Of a stretch of DNA of 58,928 bases, positions 7,965 to 16,288 are shown piece after piece (the stretch's first letter is position 1; every line of letters begins with the position of its first letter). The position numbers and the translations under genes are program-made. The DNA is from Pseudomonadota bacterium (lineage in GTDB: Bacteria; Pseudomonadota; Gammaproteobacteria; Halothiobacillales; Halothiobacillaceae), in assembly GCA_021795795.1 (NCBI GenBank), contig JAJYPA010000010.1, forward strand, positions 1 to 58,928, written 5' to 3'. The notes under the pieces are model-generated. The model had not been told where the DNA came from. It made no database searches and worked only from the letters and a program-made list of their open reading frames with translations.

Positions 7965-8638
7965 GGCGCACGCATATTTTGTGGCTGCTTTTGGGATTGC
8001 CGGGCCTAGCCGTGGCGCAGGTGCCGGCCCTTGCCCCGGCCAGCGTCAATTTTCATGTGGCGACACATTACCGGGTACCCAGGACGGTGCTGCATGCCGA
8101 TCTGCAGGCGGAGGCATCGGGGAAAAACCCGGCAAAGCTGGCCGCCGTGGTCAATCAGGACGTGGCCTGGGCAAAAGCCCGGCTGCAGTCGGTGCCCGGG
8201 ATTACCTGGCGTAGCGCCGGGTACCAGACGCAGGCGACGGGTCCGACTGGCGCGGGTTGGATGGTACGGGAAAATTTGGACGTGCAAAGTCCGGATCCGG
8301 CCGCGTTGCTCCCCTTGTTGGGTACGCTGCAATCCCGGCTGCGCCTGGTCGGGATGCAGTATGCAGCGCGTCCTGCCGCCGTACACAAGGCGCTGAGAGC
8401 GGCCGAGCTGCGGGGGCTGCGCCGGTACCGGAAAGAAGCGCAGCAGAATTGCGCGGTGCTGGGTTACAAGGAGGTGCGTCTGGGACAGGTCTTCATCAAC
8501 ACGAGTATCGTTCCGTTGGCGCGGCCTATGCCGGTCATGGCGCTGTCCGCCCGGGTCGTCCCTGGGCCGGTAGTAGGCCAAGGCGGGACGGAAAGGGGCA
8601 GGGTGGTGGTTGGGGGAAATGTGTATTGCGAGAGGTGA
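7961..8638 (+). CDS. Periplasmic SIMPL-domain-like protein
   Basis: A 225-residue protein with an N-terminal signal peptide (cleavage near AVA-QV, residue 19). The rest resembles SIMPL/DUF541 proteins: helical segments with regular Ala/Val patterns and an ITWRSAGYQTQ segment like that family's inter-repeat strand. One cysteine near residue 165 and one at the C-terminus. It overlaps the PLD gene by four bases. The family role is poorly known; assignment is moderate. Confidence 0.5.
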   Translation: MRRTHILWLLLGLPGLAVAQVPALAPASVNFHVATHYRVPRTVLHADLQAEASGKNPAKLAAVVNQDVAWAKARLQSVPGITWRSAGYQTQATGPTGAGWMVRENLDVQSPDPAALLPLLGTLQSRLRLVGMQYAARPAAVHKALRAAELRGLRRYRKEAQQNCAVLGYKEVRLGQVFINTSIVPLARPMPVMALSARVVPGPVVGQGGTERGRVVVGGNVYCER

Positions 8639-8644
8639 TGTGTG

Positions 8645-9460
8645 ATGCGACAGTTGCCGTTCGATTCTGGAAATTTCTTTGTGCCGGCCTGCGAGCGTTG
8701 GAAACAGGAAGCGCTGAACGATCAGGGCTCGGAATATTTGGGGGACATGCTCCGGATACGCACACTGGTGCAGGATGGGCGCTCTCCGCAGGCCATTCTG
8801 CGGTTTTTTGGTCTCCCGGATCATGGGCACCCGGATCGTCTTTTCGATATTCTCGGGGACGCGCAGTTGCAGGTCTTCACGGAGATGTTGGCGCTCACCG
8901 GGGAGGAGTATCGCATCGACTGGTCCCGGCGCGATGGGGCATTTTGTCTCTGGTACCGGGATCGGGACCATCGGCGGGATGCGACGCGGGATCTCATGTT
9001 TGTGCGCGCCAACACCAAGGTGCTGTCCACTGGGGCAGAGATACGCAATAGCCCGGTGCATGGGTTTGGGCTTTTTGCCGTAAAAAGATGGTATATTAAT
9101 GATGTTTTTGTCGAAAGCATGGGCGGGCAGGTGCTTTCCCACGACGAGTACGAGCTGCTGCAAGCCCGGTTGGCCCCCGGCCTGGGCCGCATGCGCAGGT
9201 TCTTCTTTATGGAATGGAACGCGCTGCCGGGAGACCGGTTGCTTGCCAGGCCTTTCCGCACCCAGTACAGTTACATTAACCACTCGACGGAACCCAATGT
9301 TCGTATTGAGCCATTGCTTTGCGGGGGACTGTCTCTGGTGATCAGCAGGGATATCGATTTGGAGGAGGAATTCTTCCTGGATTACCGGCTGGAGCCGTTG
9401 CCGCGCGGCTATTTCGAGTCCCCGTATTCCGGGTATTTGGTGCCGGCCGCCGTGCGGTGA
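8645..9460 (+). CDS. SET-domain protein, probable lysine methyltransferase
   Basis: A 271-residue protein whose C-terminal half carries SET-domain motifs: the entry block SPVHGFGLFA (about residue 138), the SAM-binding NHS in YINHSTEPNV (about residue 216) and the terminal EEFFLDYR (about residue 240) with the conserved tyrosine. SET enzymes use S-adenosylmethionine to methylate lysines. The N-terminal 120 residues match no domain I recognise. It is the last gene of the plus-strand operon and converges on the helicase remnant. The substrate could be a host or element DNA-binding protein; that is speculative. Confidence 0.75.
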   Translation: MRQLPFDSGNFFVPACERWKQEALNDQGSEYLGDMLRIRTLVQDGRSPQAILRFFGLPDHGHPDRLFDILGDAQLQVFTEMLALTGEEYRIDWSRRDGAFCLWYRDRDHRRDATRDLMFVRANTKVLSTGAEIRNSPVHGFGLFAVKRWYINDVFVESMGGQVLSHDEYELLQARLAPGLGRMRRFFFMEWNALPGDRLLARPFRTQYSYINHSTEPNVRIEPLLCGGLSLVISRDIDLEEEFFLDYRLEPLPRGYFESPYSGYLVPAAVR

Positions 9461-9530
9461 GGCGGTGGCCTTTTGGGGGCAACCTAGTGTTTTCCGCCGT
9501 GAGGCCATTCGTTCTCGCGGCGGCCCGTCC

Positions 9531-11168
9531 TTAGCTCGGCGGGAAGGTAAAAGTCTTCCTTTTGGGATAGCTTTCCAGGATGGTTTTCACCGATTCCTGC
9601 CAGGATTCCATGTATGGCCAGGAACTCCAGGGCCGGCCATCCAGCATCCAGATGTCGATTTTCTGCATCTCCGGGTGGCGGACGACGCGGCCCAGCCCCT
9701 GGCGCAGCATCATCAGGGATTCGTTGATGATGGGGCGCACGCTGGTTTTTTCGATGCGCTTCAGCATGGACAAACTGCGATTCAGGCCGACCGGCGCGCA
9801 AGACAGGATGAGCGTGGACAGCAGTCGGTCCTTGTCATGGGCGACGGTTTTGTCGGTCAGATCAATGCCGGTCCATGCCGCGCCGGCCGCGATCAGGATG
9901 GGCTGGATCCCTTTGGCGTAGAGCGCCCGATATTGTTGTTCGGCGGATGCGAAACGATTCTTTTCACTCTGAATCACGATGCGCTCCGCAGGTATGCCAA
10001 GTTCTACCAGGTGCTGCCCGATGGTTGCGGCATGGGAGAACGCCACCGTGAGAATGACGGTTCCACCGTGTTTCTTCTTGCGCAGGATCGCGGCGATGCT
10101 CAATGCAAGGCTGTAGAGCCACAAATCCACATCGCTTTTCTCCGTTTTGCCGGTTGGCCGCGTTAAAATGAATGCCGCCTTGTCATCCGGAATATGCAGA
10201 CGGGGAATGTTACGGACCCATGGCGCCACAATGGGCGGCGGTGTATCCAGGCGAGACAGGGGAAGCGCGAGCACGCTTTTCAGGTAATCGCACTTCATTT
10301 GGCCGAAGCGATCGGGAAGATAGAGCGTCGCCGACGCGATGATGGCGCCATGCGTCATATCCTTCCAGATCCTGCCCAGGATACCACCAAGATCCTCGCG
10401 TCCGGATAGGATCGAGGGAAAGCGCCTGTCGGGCGAAAATGAGAGATACACGGCACCCGTTTTGCCTTCGATCGCGGTCTTGGCGTCTTCCAATATGGAT
10501 CTGGCTTTCGCCACTTCCTTTACAACGGAAAGGGCTTTTTTGCTCAAAAGGGCATCCAGACCGGAAAACACCTTCCCCAATTCAGTGTATTCGTTATTCA
10601 GGCGCACCAGTTGACTATCGCCAGCGTCGGCGTTGGAAACCTGCTGGATGCATTGTGACACGCCCGCAACGGCCTTGCCGATCACCGAGCCTTTGCCCAG
10701 CCCGGAATTTTTCTGCGACAGATAGAGATGGAATCGCAGCATGCGGAGGGAAAGCGCATTGGAATACACGCGCGAGATGTTCTGTTCGAAGAGGTGCCCC
10801 TCATCGACAATGAGCATGCCCGGCTGTCCGAACAAGCCCCATTTACGCTGAAAAGCCAGCCCCAGCATGGTGTGCGTGCAGAAAAGGATGCGGCTGTTGC
10901 GGGCATATTCCCGCGATTCCACCAGGCGTTCGTCTTCGTCGTCCTCGATGACGAAATCTTGAGGATTCAGGTTGGTGGCCAATGCCTTCAGGTCATGCGT
11001 CATGTGGTGCATCTTGGCTGGCGTGCGGGACATGGCGCGAATCAGTGCGGCGTCGTGCATCAGGGGCCCGCCTTGGCTCATCCAGAGCTGTACGGCGGGG
11101 TCCTGGTCGCCACTCTTATCCAGGTACTCCTGCAGCTTCCCTGAGGGTAAGGATGGATCCAGGGCAGC
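9531..11168 (-). pseudogene. DinG-family helicase lacking its N-terminal Walker A region
   Basis: About 545 residues of an XPD/DinG-type superfamily 2 helicase. Visible are the Walker B/DEAH-type motif IVDEGH, motif III-like IIASATL, motif V-like GAAWTGIDL and motif VI QGLGRVVRH. The N-terminal Walker A (G-x-G-K-T), expected about 100 residues before the visible start, is absent: the frame runs into group II intron-like sequence near 11170. The four FeS cysteines of XPD are not seen, as in DinG forms that lack the cluster. DinG-type helicases are hallmark proteins of type IV-A CRISPR systems, and two CRISPR-like arrays are in this window, so it may be a remnant of such a locus. It could also be an ordinary ICE helicase. 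Confidence 0.7.
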
Positions 11169-11171
11169 AGT

Positions 11172-11492
11172 GGCCGGGGGACTGGCAAGGAGTAAAGGAT
11201 GAGAGTCCCTCACAGTAAAGGTGTAGCGAACCATGCTGTCCCCGAGTCATGCGTGGCGTACCATGATGTGCGGCGCGAAGCGTTGACCGGGGCGCGGACA
11301 GACCAGCCATTGAGCCGCGAAGGCTCTATTCAGGGTGCCGACGCAGTTGAACTAGCGGAAGTGTTTCCAGGCCGCGAACTCACGCATTCAGGTAACGATT
11401 CTCCGTCAAACACCCGAGGTGGCCCAGTGCGTGAAGTGCGCACGCTAGGATCTGTGCGGGGGGCGTCCGGTAACGGGCGTCCCTACCGCGAT
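11172..11492 (+). mobile_element. Group II intron relic, truncated and without reverse transcriptase
   Basis: From about 11182 the sequence follows the domain I region of bacterial group II introns (ACTGGCAAGGAGTAA, then GATGAGAGTCC, then the stretch whose chance translation reads PESCV...REALTG). After a large deletion comes a domain V/VI-like end: GATCTGTGCGGGG followed by a hairpin and CCCTACCGCGAT, where the intron should end at 11492. The 5' GTGCG start and the intron-encoded protein are missing, so it is dead. Its left edge coincides with the break in the DinG-like gene. Identification is from remembered consensus. Confidence 0.6.
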
Positions 11493-11532
11493 TCAAGCAT
11501 CCCCTCAAGCAGGGACTGTCCAGCGCTAATGT

Positions 11533-11922
11533 TCAGCCACTTCTTCTGCCGCATACAGGGCATTCTGTTTCAAGCAGATACCCGAACCATATGCCCTGGC
11601 AATAGCTACACCAATGCCCATGAAAGTTCACTCCGGCCCGTGCGCCCGCAGCCAAGTGGCGGGCCATGGGCGAGTAACCCAACTCACGGAATGGTTTCGT
11701 TTCTTGAGACGTCCCCGATCGAAAGGGGACGACCACACATCCAAGGGACTTTTTCTCGCTGTTCATGGGGACAACCTCCCACCTTGCCGCCGCTTGGGCT
11801 ACGACTCTAATCATAGTAGCCTTATCGTGACGATTCCAGATAATCAGGAAACTTTGACCATCAGGCAATGCTACGATTCTAAAGTCCGTGGCGCGGAGCC
11901 TGAACCCGGTGTTTAACGACAA
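11533..11922 (-). CDS. Hypothetical protein with C-terminal zinc-ribbon cysteines
   Basis: A 129-residue frame whose last 30 residues hold two CxxC pairs (CSYC and CPVC), the spacing of a small zinc ribbon, ending in GRRSG. The N-terminal half has no recognised domain. No strong ribosome site is seen at the first ATG; an internal Met near residue 53 is another possible start. It lies alone between the intron relic and the decayed transposase. Moderate support only. Confidence 0.45.
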   Translation of the reverse strand: MSLNTGFRLRATDFRIVALPDGQSFLIIWNRHDKATMIRVVAQAAARWEVVPMNSEKKSLGCVVVPFRSGTSQETKPFRELGYSPMARHLAAGARAGVNFHGHWCSYCQGIWFGYLLETECPVCGRRSG

Positions 11923-11982
11923 TTACCTTGTCCCGCGTGTTGGCGCATTGACTCATCATTTTTGTTACCTATGAGTAGTGAC

Positions 11983-13600
11983 GTTGCCTCATCATAATGT
12001 CACCCTCGCAAGCCGAGTGGGGGTGGAGCGTGGAGAGGTGTTTGAGCATGACCACACGGAAGGAATTGGTTGAGGTGCTGGGCAAGAGGTATCGGGAGGG
12101 TTCGCGAGCGGAGCGATCAGCGATCCTGGACCAGTTGGTGGAGATCGCGGGCTACCATCGGAAGCCCGCGATCTGATGTTTGCGAGGAGAGAACTCCGGC
12201 CTGGTGCGCCGGCGGCGAGCCCGGATTTACGATGAGGCCGTGGAGCAGGCATTGCTGGTATTTTGGGAGACCAGTGATCGCCTTTGCGGCAAGCGCCTTC
12301 GGCCCATTCTGCCGACCCTCGTCGAGGCTGCGGAGTGGCATGGGCATCTCAATCTGGATCCTCGTGTGCGGGAACGACTGCTGCAGGTGAGCGCCGCCAC
12401 CATTGATCGCATTTTGGCGCGGAACCCAGCCCAGGACGGGACTCGCAAGCGGCGTCGAGCGGGCATTGGATCGGCTATCCGCCGCAGCATTCCGGTCCGC
12501 ACCTTTGCGGATTGGCATAGCCCGGCCCCAGGATTTCTTGAGGTGGACATGGTGGAGCACTGTGGCTCGCGCAAGGTAGATGGGGACTTCGTACATAGCC
12601 TCGTACTGACGGACATTGCCACGGGCTGGACCGAGTTGTGTGGCCCTGCCCTGCCGTAGTCAGGATCTGATCTGCAGGCCATTCGGGAAGTGGAACGGGT
12701 GCTACCATTCCCCATCTTGGGAATCGACACGGACAACGACAGCGCGTTCATGGGGCAGGCACTGTACCATTACTGCCAGGCTCAGGGGCATCGATCAGAC
12801 CCGTTCCCGGGCCTACAAGAAGAATGACCAAGCCTGGGTGGAACAGAAAAATGGCGCGATTGTCCGGCGGATAGTGGGCTATGGTCGCCTACGGGGACAG
12901 TTGGCTACCCAGCGACTGGCTGGCCTGTATGAGCAGACCCGCTGGTTCATCAACGGCTTTCAGCCCTCTTTCAAGCTGATTTCCAAAACCCGAGAGGGCG
13001 CCCGGGTGCGCAAGAAGTACGACAACCCGAAGACCCCGTTGGAGCGGCTGCTGGCGGCTAATATCCTGAGCGAAGAGCATTCTGCGCAGCTTCAAGATCA
13101 TCATCGGAGCCTGGACCCCATTGCGCTCCTCCAGGACATTCGTGAAGCCCAAAGGCAGCTCGCCGATATGGTGGATCGGGAACCCCCCAGACCTACCGAG
13201 ATGGCTCAGGATACGAAGACCTTCCTGGGTGCACTGAGGACTGCGTGGAAGCACGCCGAGGTCAGACCAACGCATGAGGTCCGGCCCCATCCTCCCCGCC
13301 ATTGGCGCACCCGAAAAGATCCCCTGGCAGACATGTGGCCTCGCGTAGAGCTTTGGTTGGAGCAGGAGCCGGAGCTCAGTGCCACCGTCGTGCTGGCGAG
13401 GTTGATCGAGGATGAAGCCACCGCAGGGGTGGACAGTGCCCAGCTGCGTACATTGCAGAGAAGGATCAAACAGTGGAGGGCAGTCCAAGTGGACCGCTTG
13501 CTTCATAGGCCACGGCCTAGCTCAACCAAAAACCATGGCGAGGCGGAATCCTGCGCCGATGAACCAACTGTTTCCTGGTAACATTTTTATTTGAGGCAAC
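11983..13600 (+). mobile_element. Decayed insertion sequence with integrase-type transposase
   Basis: A stretch of about 1.6 kb bounded by imperfect inverted ends: GTTGCCTCATCATAATGTCA at 11983 and the related complement at 13579-13600 (both contain GTTGCCTCA and an AATGT block). Inside is one transposase gene broken by several mutations. It lies between the DinG remnant and the hydrogenase regulator, so it may mark the left border of the hydrogenase cargo. Exact ends and a target duplication could not be fixed. Confidence 0.65.
12048..13581 (+). pseudogene. DDE integrase-core transposase, frameshifted
   Basis: The protein can be followed in three frames: a start at 12048 ending in a TGA near 12174; a second frame through DMVEHCG and LVLTDIATGW, stopping at TAG 12657; then on through GIDTDND, with a shift near 12790 into a third frame carrying WVEQKNG and a long C-terminal region to 13581. 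DMVEH, DTDND and WVEQ are the three DDE acidic positions of integrase-core transposases of an unclassified (ISNCY-type) group. With at least two stops and one more frameshift the gene cannot make an active enzyme. Confidence 0.8.
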
Positions 13601-13686
13601 ACGTTGGACATGATAATTGACGTCAAGCAACCCGGCATCTTGCACGTTGAGCGCCTTCAAGCCTGAGGGAGAACTATAAAATCACG

Positions 13687-15120
13687 CTAGGAGGAGATAT
13701 CGTATCGCTTGATTTTGTTTGCCAAACCGACCCGCGACAGCCCAAGGTATTCTGCCGCTCTGCTCTGGTTACCCTGAAAGCGGCTTAGCGCGGCGGAAAC
13801 CAACGCTTTCTCCAGAGATTCTACCTGCTCTTTCAGTGATCCAGACAATTCTGATGTCGAGATAAATGTGTTATTCTCGATATTGTTGCGGATTGCCGCA
13901 GATAGTTGCTGAGGTCCGACGGGCTCACCACTGGGCATTAAGGCAACCGCTCTCCGCACCTCATTCTCCAGCTCACGAACATTTCCTGGGAACGAGTAAT
14001 TCTGCAGTAACTCTTGAGTAGATTTTTCGAAACAGACAAATTTCTTTCCCATGGATGCTGCAAACGATTGCGCAAAATGCTGACCCAGCATCAGAATATC
14101 CTCAGGCCTTTCGCGAAGTGGAGGAATCCTAATTTCTATTCCTTTGAGCCGATAGTAGAGATCCATGCGAAATTTCCCTTGGTTCACCAAGTTTTCCAAG
14201 GAAACATTTGTGACGGCGATCACGCGCACGTCTGCTTTGTGGATTCTATCGCTCCCTACAGGCTTGATTTCACCCGACTGTAAAAAGCGGAGGAGACTTC
14301 CTTGCAGTTGCTCTGTCATGTCTTCGATTTCGTCGAGCAAAACTGTTCCACCATCCGCAGCAGAAAATAGCCCGAGGCGATCACTGATTGCGCCGGTGAA
14401 CGCGCCGCGGCGATGTCCAAACAGTTCTGAGTGTAGCAATTCCGGGGGTATAGAACCGCAGTTTTCGGCTAGAAAAGCCTGGTTCTGGCGCCTACTGTGG
14501 TAGTGTATGCCGCGTGCAAGTAATTCTTTTCCTGTTCCGGTCTCGCCGTATATTAACACCGGAAGCTCTGTAGCAGCCGCCTGCTTGGCGAGGTTGCAAA
14601 CGTCGGCCATGGCCCGACTGCAGTAGAATAGATCGCTGAATTTGCTCTGCGGTAAACTATCGGTACTTTCCGGTATTTGCAAACTTCCGGATTTGAGCAA
14701 TAGTTCGTGGCTTGTATGGCGGTAAGAGCTTGCCAGTTCATTGTATTCTACAGCACGTTTCAAACTAATGGCTACGAGATCTGGAATGAGCGGTTTACGG
14801 AGGTATTCGTAAACCGCCGCCACATAGAGCGCGTCATTGATGGAGCGGGAATCAGTAGCTAACCCACACAAAAATCTCAAGGTCGCAGGCTGCTTCGTGC
14901 GTAGCGCAAACAGACACTCGCTTCCAGGCATGTCGGGCAGCTGTTCGTCGCAGATGACCGCATCGATGTGTTGGGTCGCAACGATGTTCAGAGCAGACGC
15001 CGCATCGTTGGCTATGAGGCACTCGTAATGCGCTGATAGTGGCAGCGATAGATTACGCGCCTCCTGGTCGTCTGGGAAAACCAGTAATAGGACAGGAGCA
15101 AGAGGACTATTAGGAACCAT
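13687..15120 (-). CDS. Sigma-54-dependent response regulator of hydrogenase, HoxA/HupR-like
   Basis: A 477-residue NtrC-family activator. Domains: a receiver at residues 10-125 with acidic residues FPDD, the phospho-acceptor Asp58 (ICDEQLP) and Lys in LRKP; a sigma-54 AAA+ domain at about 165-400 with Walker A GETGTGKE, the sigma-54 contact loop GAFTGA and Walker B LLDEIED; and a Fis-type helix-turn-helix at the end. The start at 15120 gives a complete receiver; the open frame upstream overlaps hupS and is a shadow. It is divergent from hupSL, whose promoter has a sigma-54 signature, so it very probably activates them, as HoxA and HupR do elsewhere. The partner histidine kinase is not in the window. 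Confidence 0.9.
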   Translation of the reverse strand: MVPNSPLAPVLLLVFPDDQEARNLSLPLSAHYECLIANDAASALNIVATQHIDAVICDEQLPDMPGSECLFALRTKQPATLRFLCGLATDSRSINDALYVAAVYEYLRKPLIPDLVAISLKRAVEYNELASSYRHTSHELLLKSGSLQIPESTDSLPQSKFSDLFYCSRAMADVCNLAKQAAATELPVLIYGETGTGKELLARGIHYHSRRQNQAFLAENCGSIPPELLHSELFGHRRGAFTGAISDRLGLFSAADGGTVLLDEIEDMTEQLQGSLLRFLQSGEIKPVGSDRIHKADVRVIAVTNVSLENLVNQGKFRMDLYYRLKGIEIRIPPLRERPEDILMLGQHFAQSFAASMGKKFVCFEKSTQELLQNYSFPGNVRELENEVRRAVALMPSGEPVGPQQLSAAIRNNIENNTFISTSELSGSLKEQVESLEKALVSAALSRFQGNQSRAAEYLGLSRVGLANKIKRYDISS

Positions 15121-15144
15121 GGCCACGCAATATGTAAAGGTAGT

Positions 15145-15183
15145 TTGCACAGAGTATAGCAACTTTCTTGTCTGCCCCACAAG
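15145..15183 (+). promoter_or_regulatory. Candidate upstream activator sites for the hydrogenase regulator
   Basis: Two inverted repeats lie side by side between the divergent regulator and hupS: TTGC-N10-GCAA at 15145-15162 and CTTGT-N7-ACAAG at 15167-15183. HupR/HoxA proteins bind TTG/CAA-type dyads upstream of hup promoters. They are 50-90 bases upstream of the -24 box, close for an enhancer but workable. Function is inferred from position and symmetry. Confidence 0.45.
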
Positions 15184-15234
15184 AACATGCCGTTCGCTCC
15201 CCCCATGAATCAATAAATACAATAAGTTATATTT

Positions 15235-15250
15235 TGGCATCCTTCTTGCT
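15235..15250 (+). promoter_or_regulatory. Sigma-54 promoter of the hydrogenase operon
   Basis: TGGCATCCTTCTTGCT matches the -24/-12 consensus TGGCAYR-N4-TTGCW with the invariant GG and GC at the correct 10-base spacing. It ends 53 bases before the hupS ATG and lies downstream of a divergent sigma-54 activator gene, as expected for regulated uptake hydrogenases. Confidence 0.8.
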
Positions 15251-15303
15251 GAGTGATTACCGCAGACCAATAGTGGTGAATGCATCGTAAGGAGGACTTC
15301 CCC

Positions 15304-16266
15304 ATGGCAAACCTTCTCTGGCTTCAGGGTGGTGCCTGTTCTGGAAACACCATGTCGTTTTTGAACGCTGAGGAACCAAGTGCTTGTGACTTGGTCACGG
15401 ACTTCGGCATCAACGTACTCTGGCAACCGTCGCTTGGCCTGGAACTGGGCGACAACGTGCAGAAGATCCTGCGCGACTGTGTCTCTGGGGCCATTCCGCT
15501 CGACATTTTTGTATTCGAGGGCACGGTCGTCAATGCGCCCAACGGCACGGGTACCTGGAATCGCTTTGCGGGTCGGCCCATGAAAGAGTGGGTGAAGGAG
15601 CTCGCCGGAGCCGCACAATATGTGGTAGCGCTCGGGGATTGTGCAACCTGGGGCGGTATTCCTGCTACGGCACCGAACCCCAGCGATTCCCAGGGGTTAC
15701 AGTTCTTGAAGAAAGCACATGGCGGCTTCCTGGGCGTGAACTACCGTAGCAAGGCAGGGTTGCCGGTCATCAATATTCCCGGGTGCCCGGCCCACCCCGA
15801 CTGGGTGACACAGGTATTGGTTGCGGTAGCCACAGGCCGTGCCGGAGAGTTGGCTCTCGACGATCTGCAGCGGCCCAAGACCTTCTTCAAAAGTTTTACC
15901 CAGACGGGCTGTACCCGGAACATGCATTTTGCTTACAAGGTCTCTGCGACGGAGTTCGGGCAGCGCAAAGGTTGTCTGTTCTATGACCTGGGGTGTCGCG
16001 GCCCGATGACCCATTCTCCATGCAATCGTATCCTCTGGAATCGTCAGTCATCCAAGACGCGGGCTGGCATGCCCTGTCTGGGATGCACGGAGCCAGAGTT
16101 CCCCTTCTTCGATCTGGCGCCCGGTTCCGTGTTCAAGACCCAGACGGTCATGGGGGTACCGAAGGACCTCCCAGCCGGCGTCGACAAAGGTGCCTATATC
16201 AAGCTTACCGCCGCAGCCAAGAGTGCGTCACCTGCTTGGGCTGAGCAAGATATTTTCGTGGTTTGA
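15304..16266 (+). CDS. hupS: [NiFe] hydrogenase small subunit, group 2a type
   Basis: The small subunit carries electrons from the NiFe site through Fe-S clusters. This 320-residue protein has no twin-arginine signal, so the enzyme should stay in the cytoplasm, as in group 2 uptake hydrogenases of cyanobacteria and the mycobacterial Huc type. Cluster-binding cysteines are in GGACSGN (Cys12), GDCATWGG, PGCPAHP, GCTRN, GCLFYDLGCRG and MPCLGCTEP. The usual first motif C-x-x-C reads CSGN, with Asn in place of the second cysteine. The start at 15304 follows AAGGAGG; an earlier ATG at 15280 has no such site. It is followed by hupL after 22 bases. Confidence 0.93.
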   Translation: MANLLWLQGGACSGNTMSFLNAEEPSACDLVTDFGINVLWQPSLGLELGDNVQKILRDCVSGAIPLDIFVFEGTVVNAPNGTGTWNRFAGRPMKEWVKELAGAAQYVVALGDCATWGGIPATAPNPSDSQGLQFLKKAHGGFLGVNYRSKAGLPVINIPGCPAHPDWVTQVLVAVATGRAGELALDDLQRPKTFFKSFTQTGCTRNMHFAYKVSATEFGQRKGCLFYDLGCRGPMTHSPCNRILWNRQSSKTRAGMPCLGCTEPEFPFFDLAPGSVFKTQTVMGVPKDLPAGVDKGAYIKLTAAAKSASPAWAEQDIFVV

Positions 16267-16288
16267 TCTATTTTAGGAGAGCGCAATC

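Noticed and set aside
9090..9100. GTATATTAAT inside the SET gene as another copy of the AATATACTA motif
   Set aside because: Lacks the CTA end and lies within a coding region away from any start.
8006..9508. Long minus-strand open frame (500 codons) opposite the SIMPL and SET genes
   Set aside because: Composition is His/Pro/Arg-rich shadow coding, no ribosome site, and both plus-strand genes have clear family motifs.
11169..11234. N-terminal residues of the DinG-like frame encoded up to 11234
   Set aside because: These codons are antisense to group II intron sequence and are not part of the helicase family.
15121..15618. N-terminal extension of the sigma-54 regulator
   Set aside because: It would overlap hupS and its promoter and adds no domain; the receiver starts right after the ATG at 15120.
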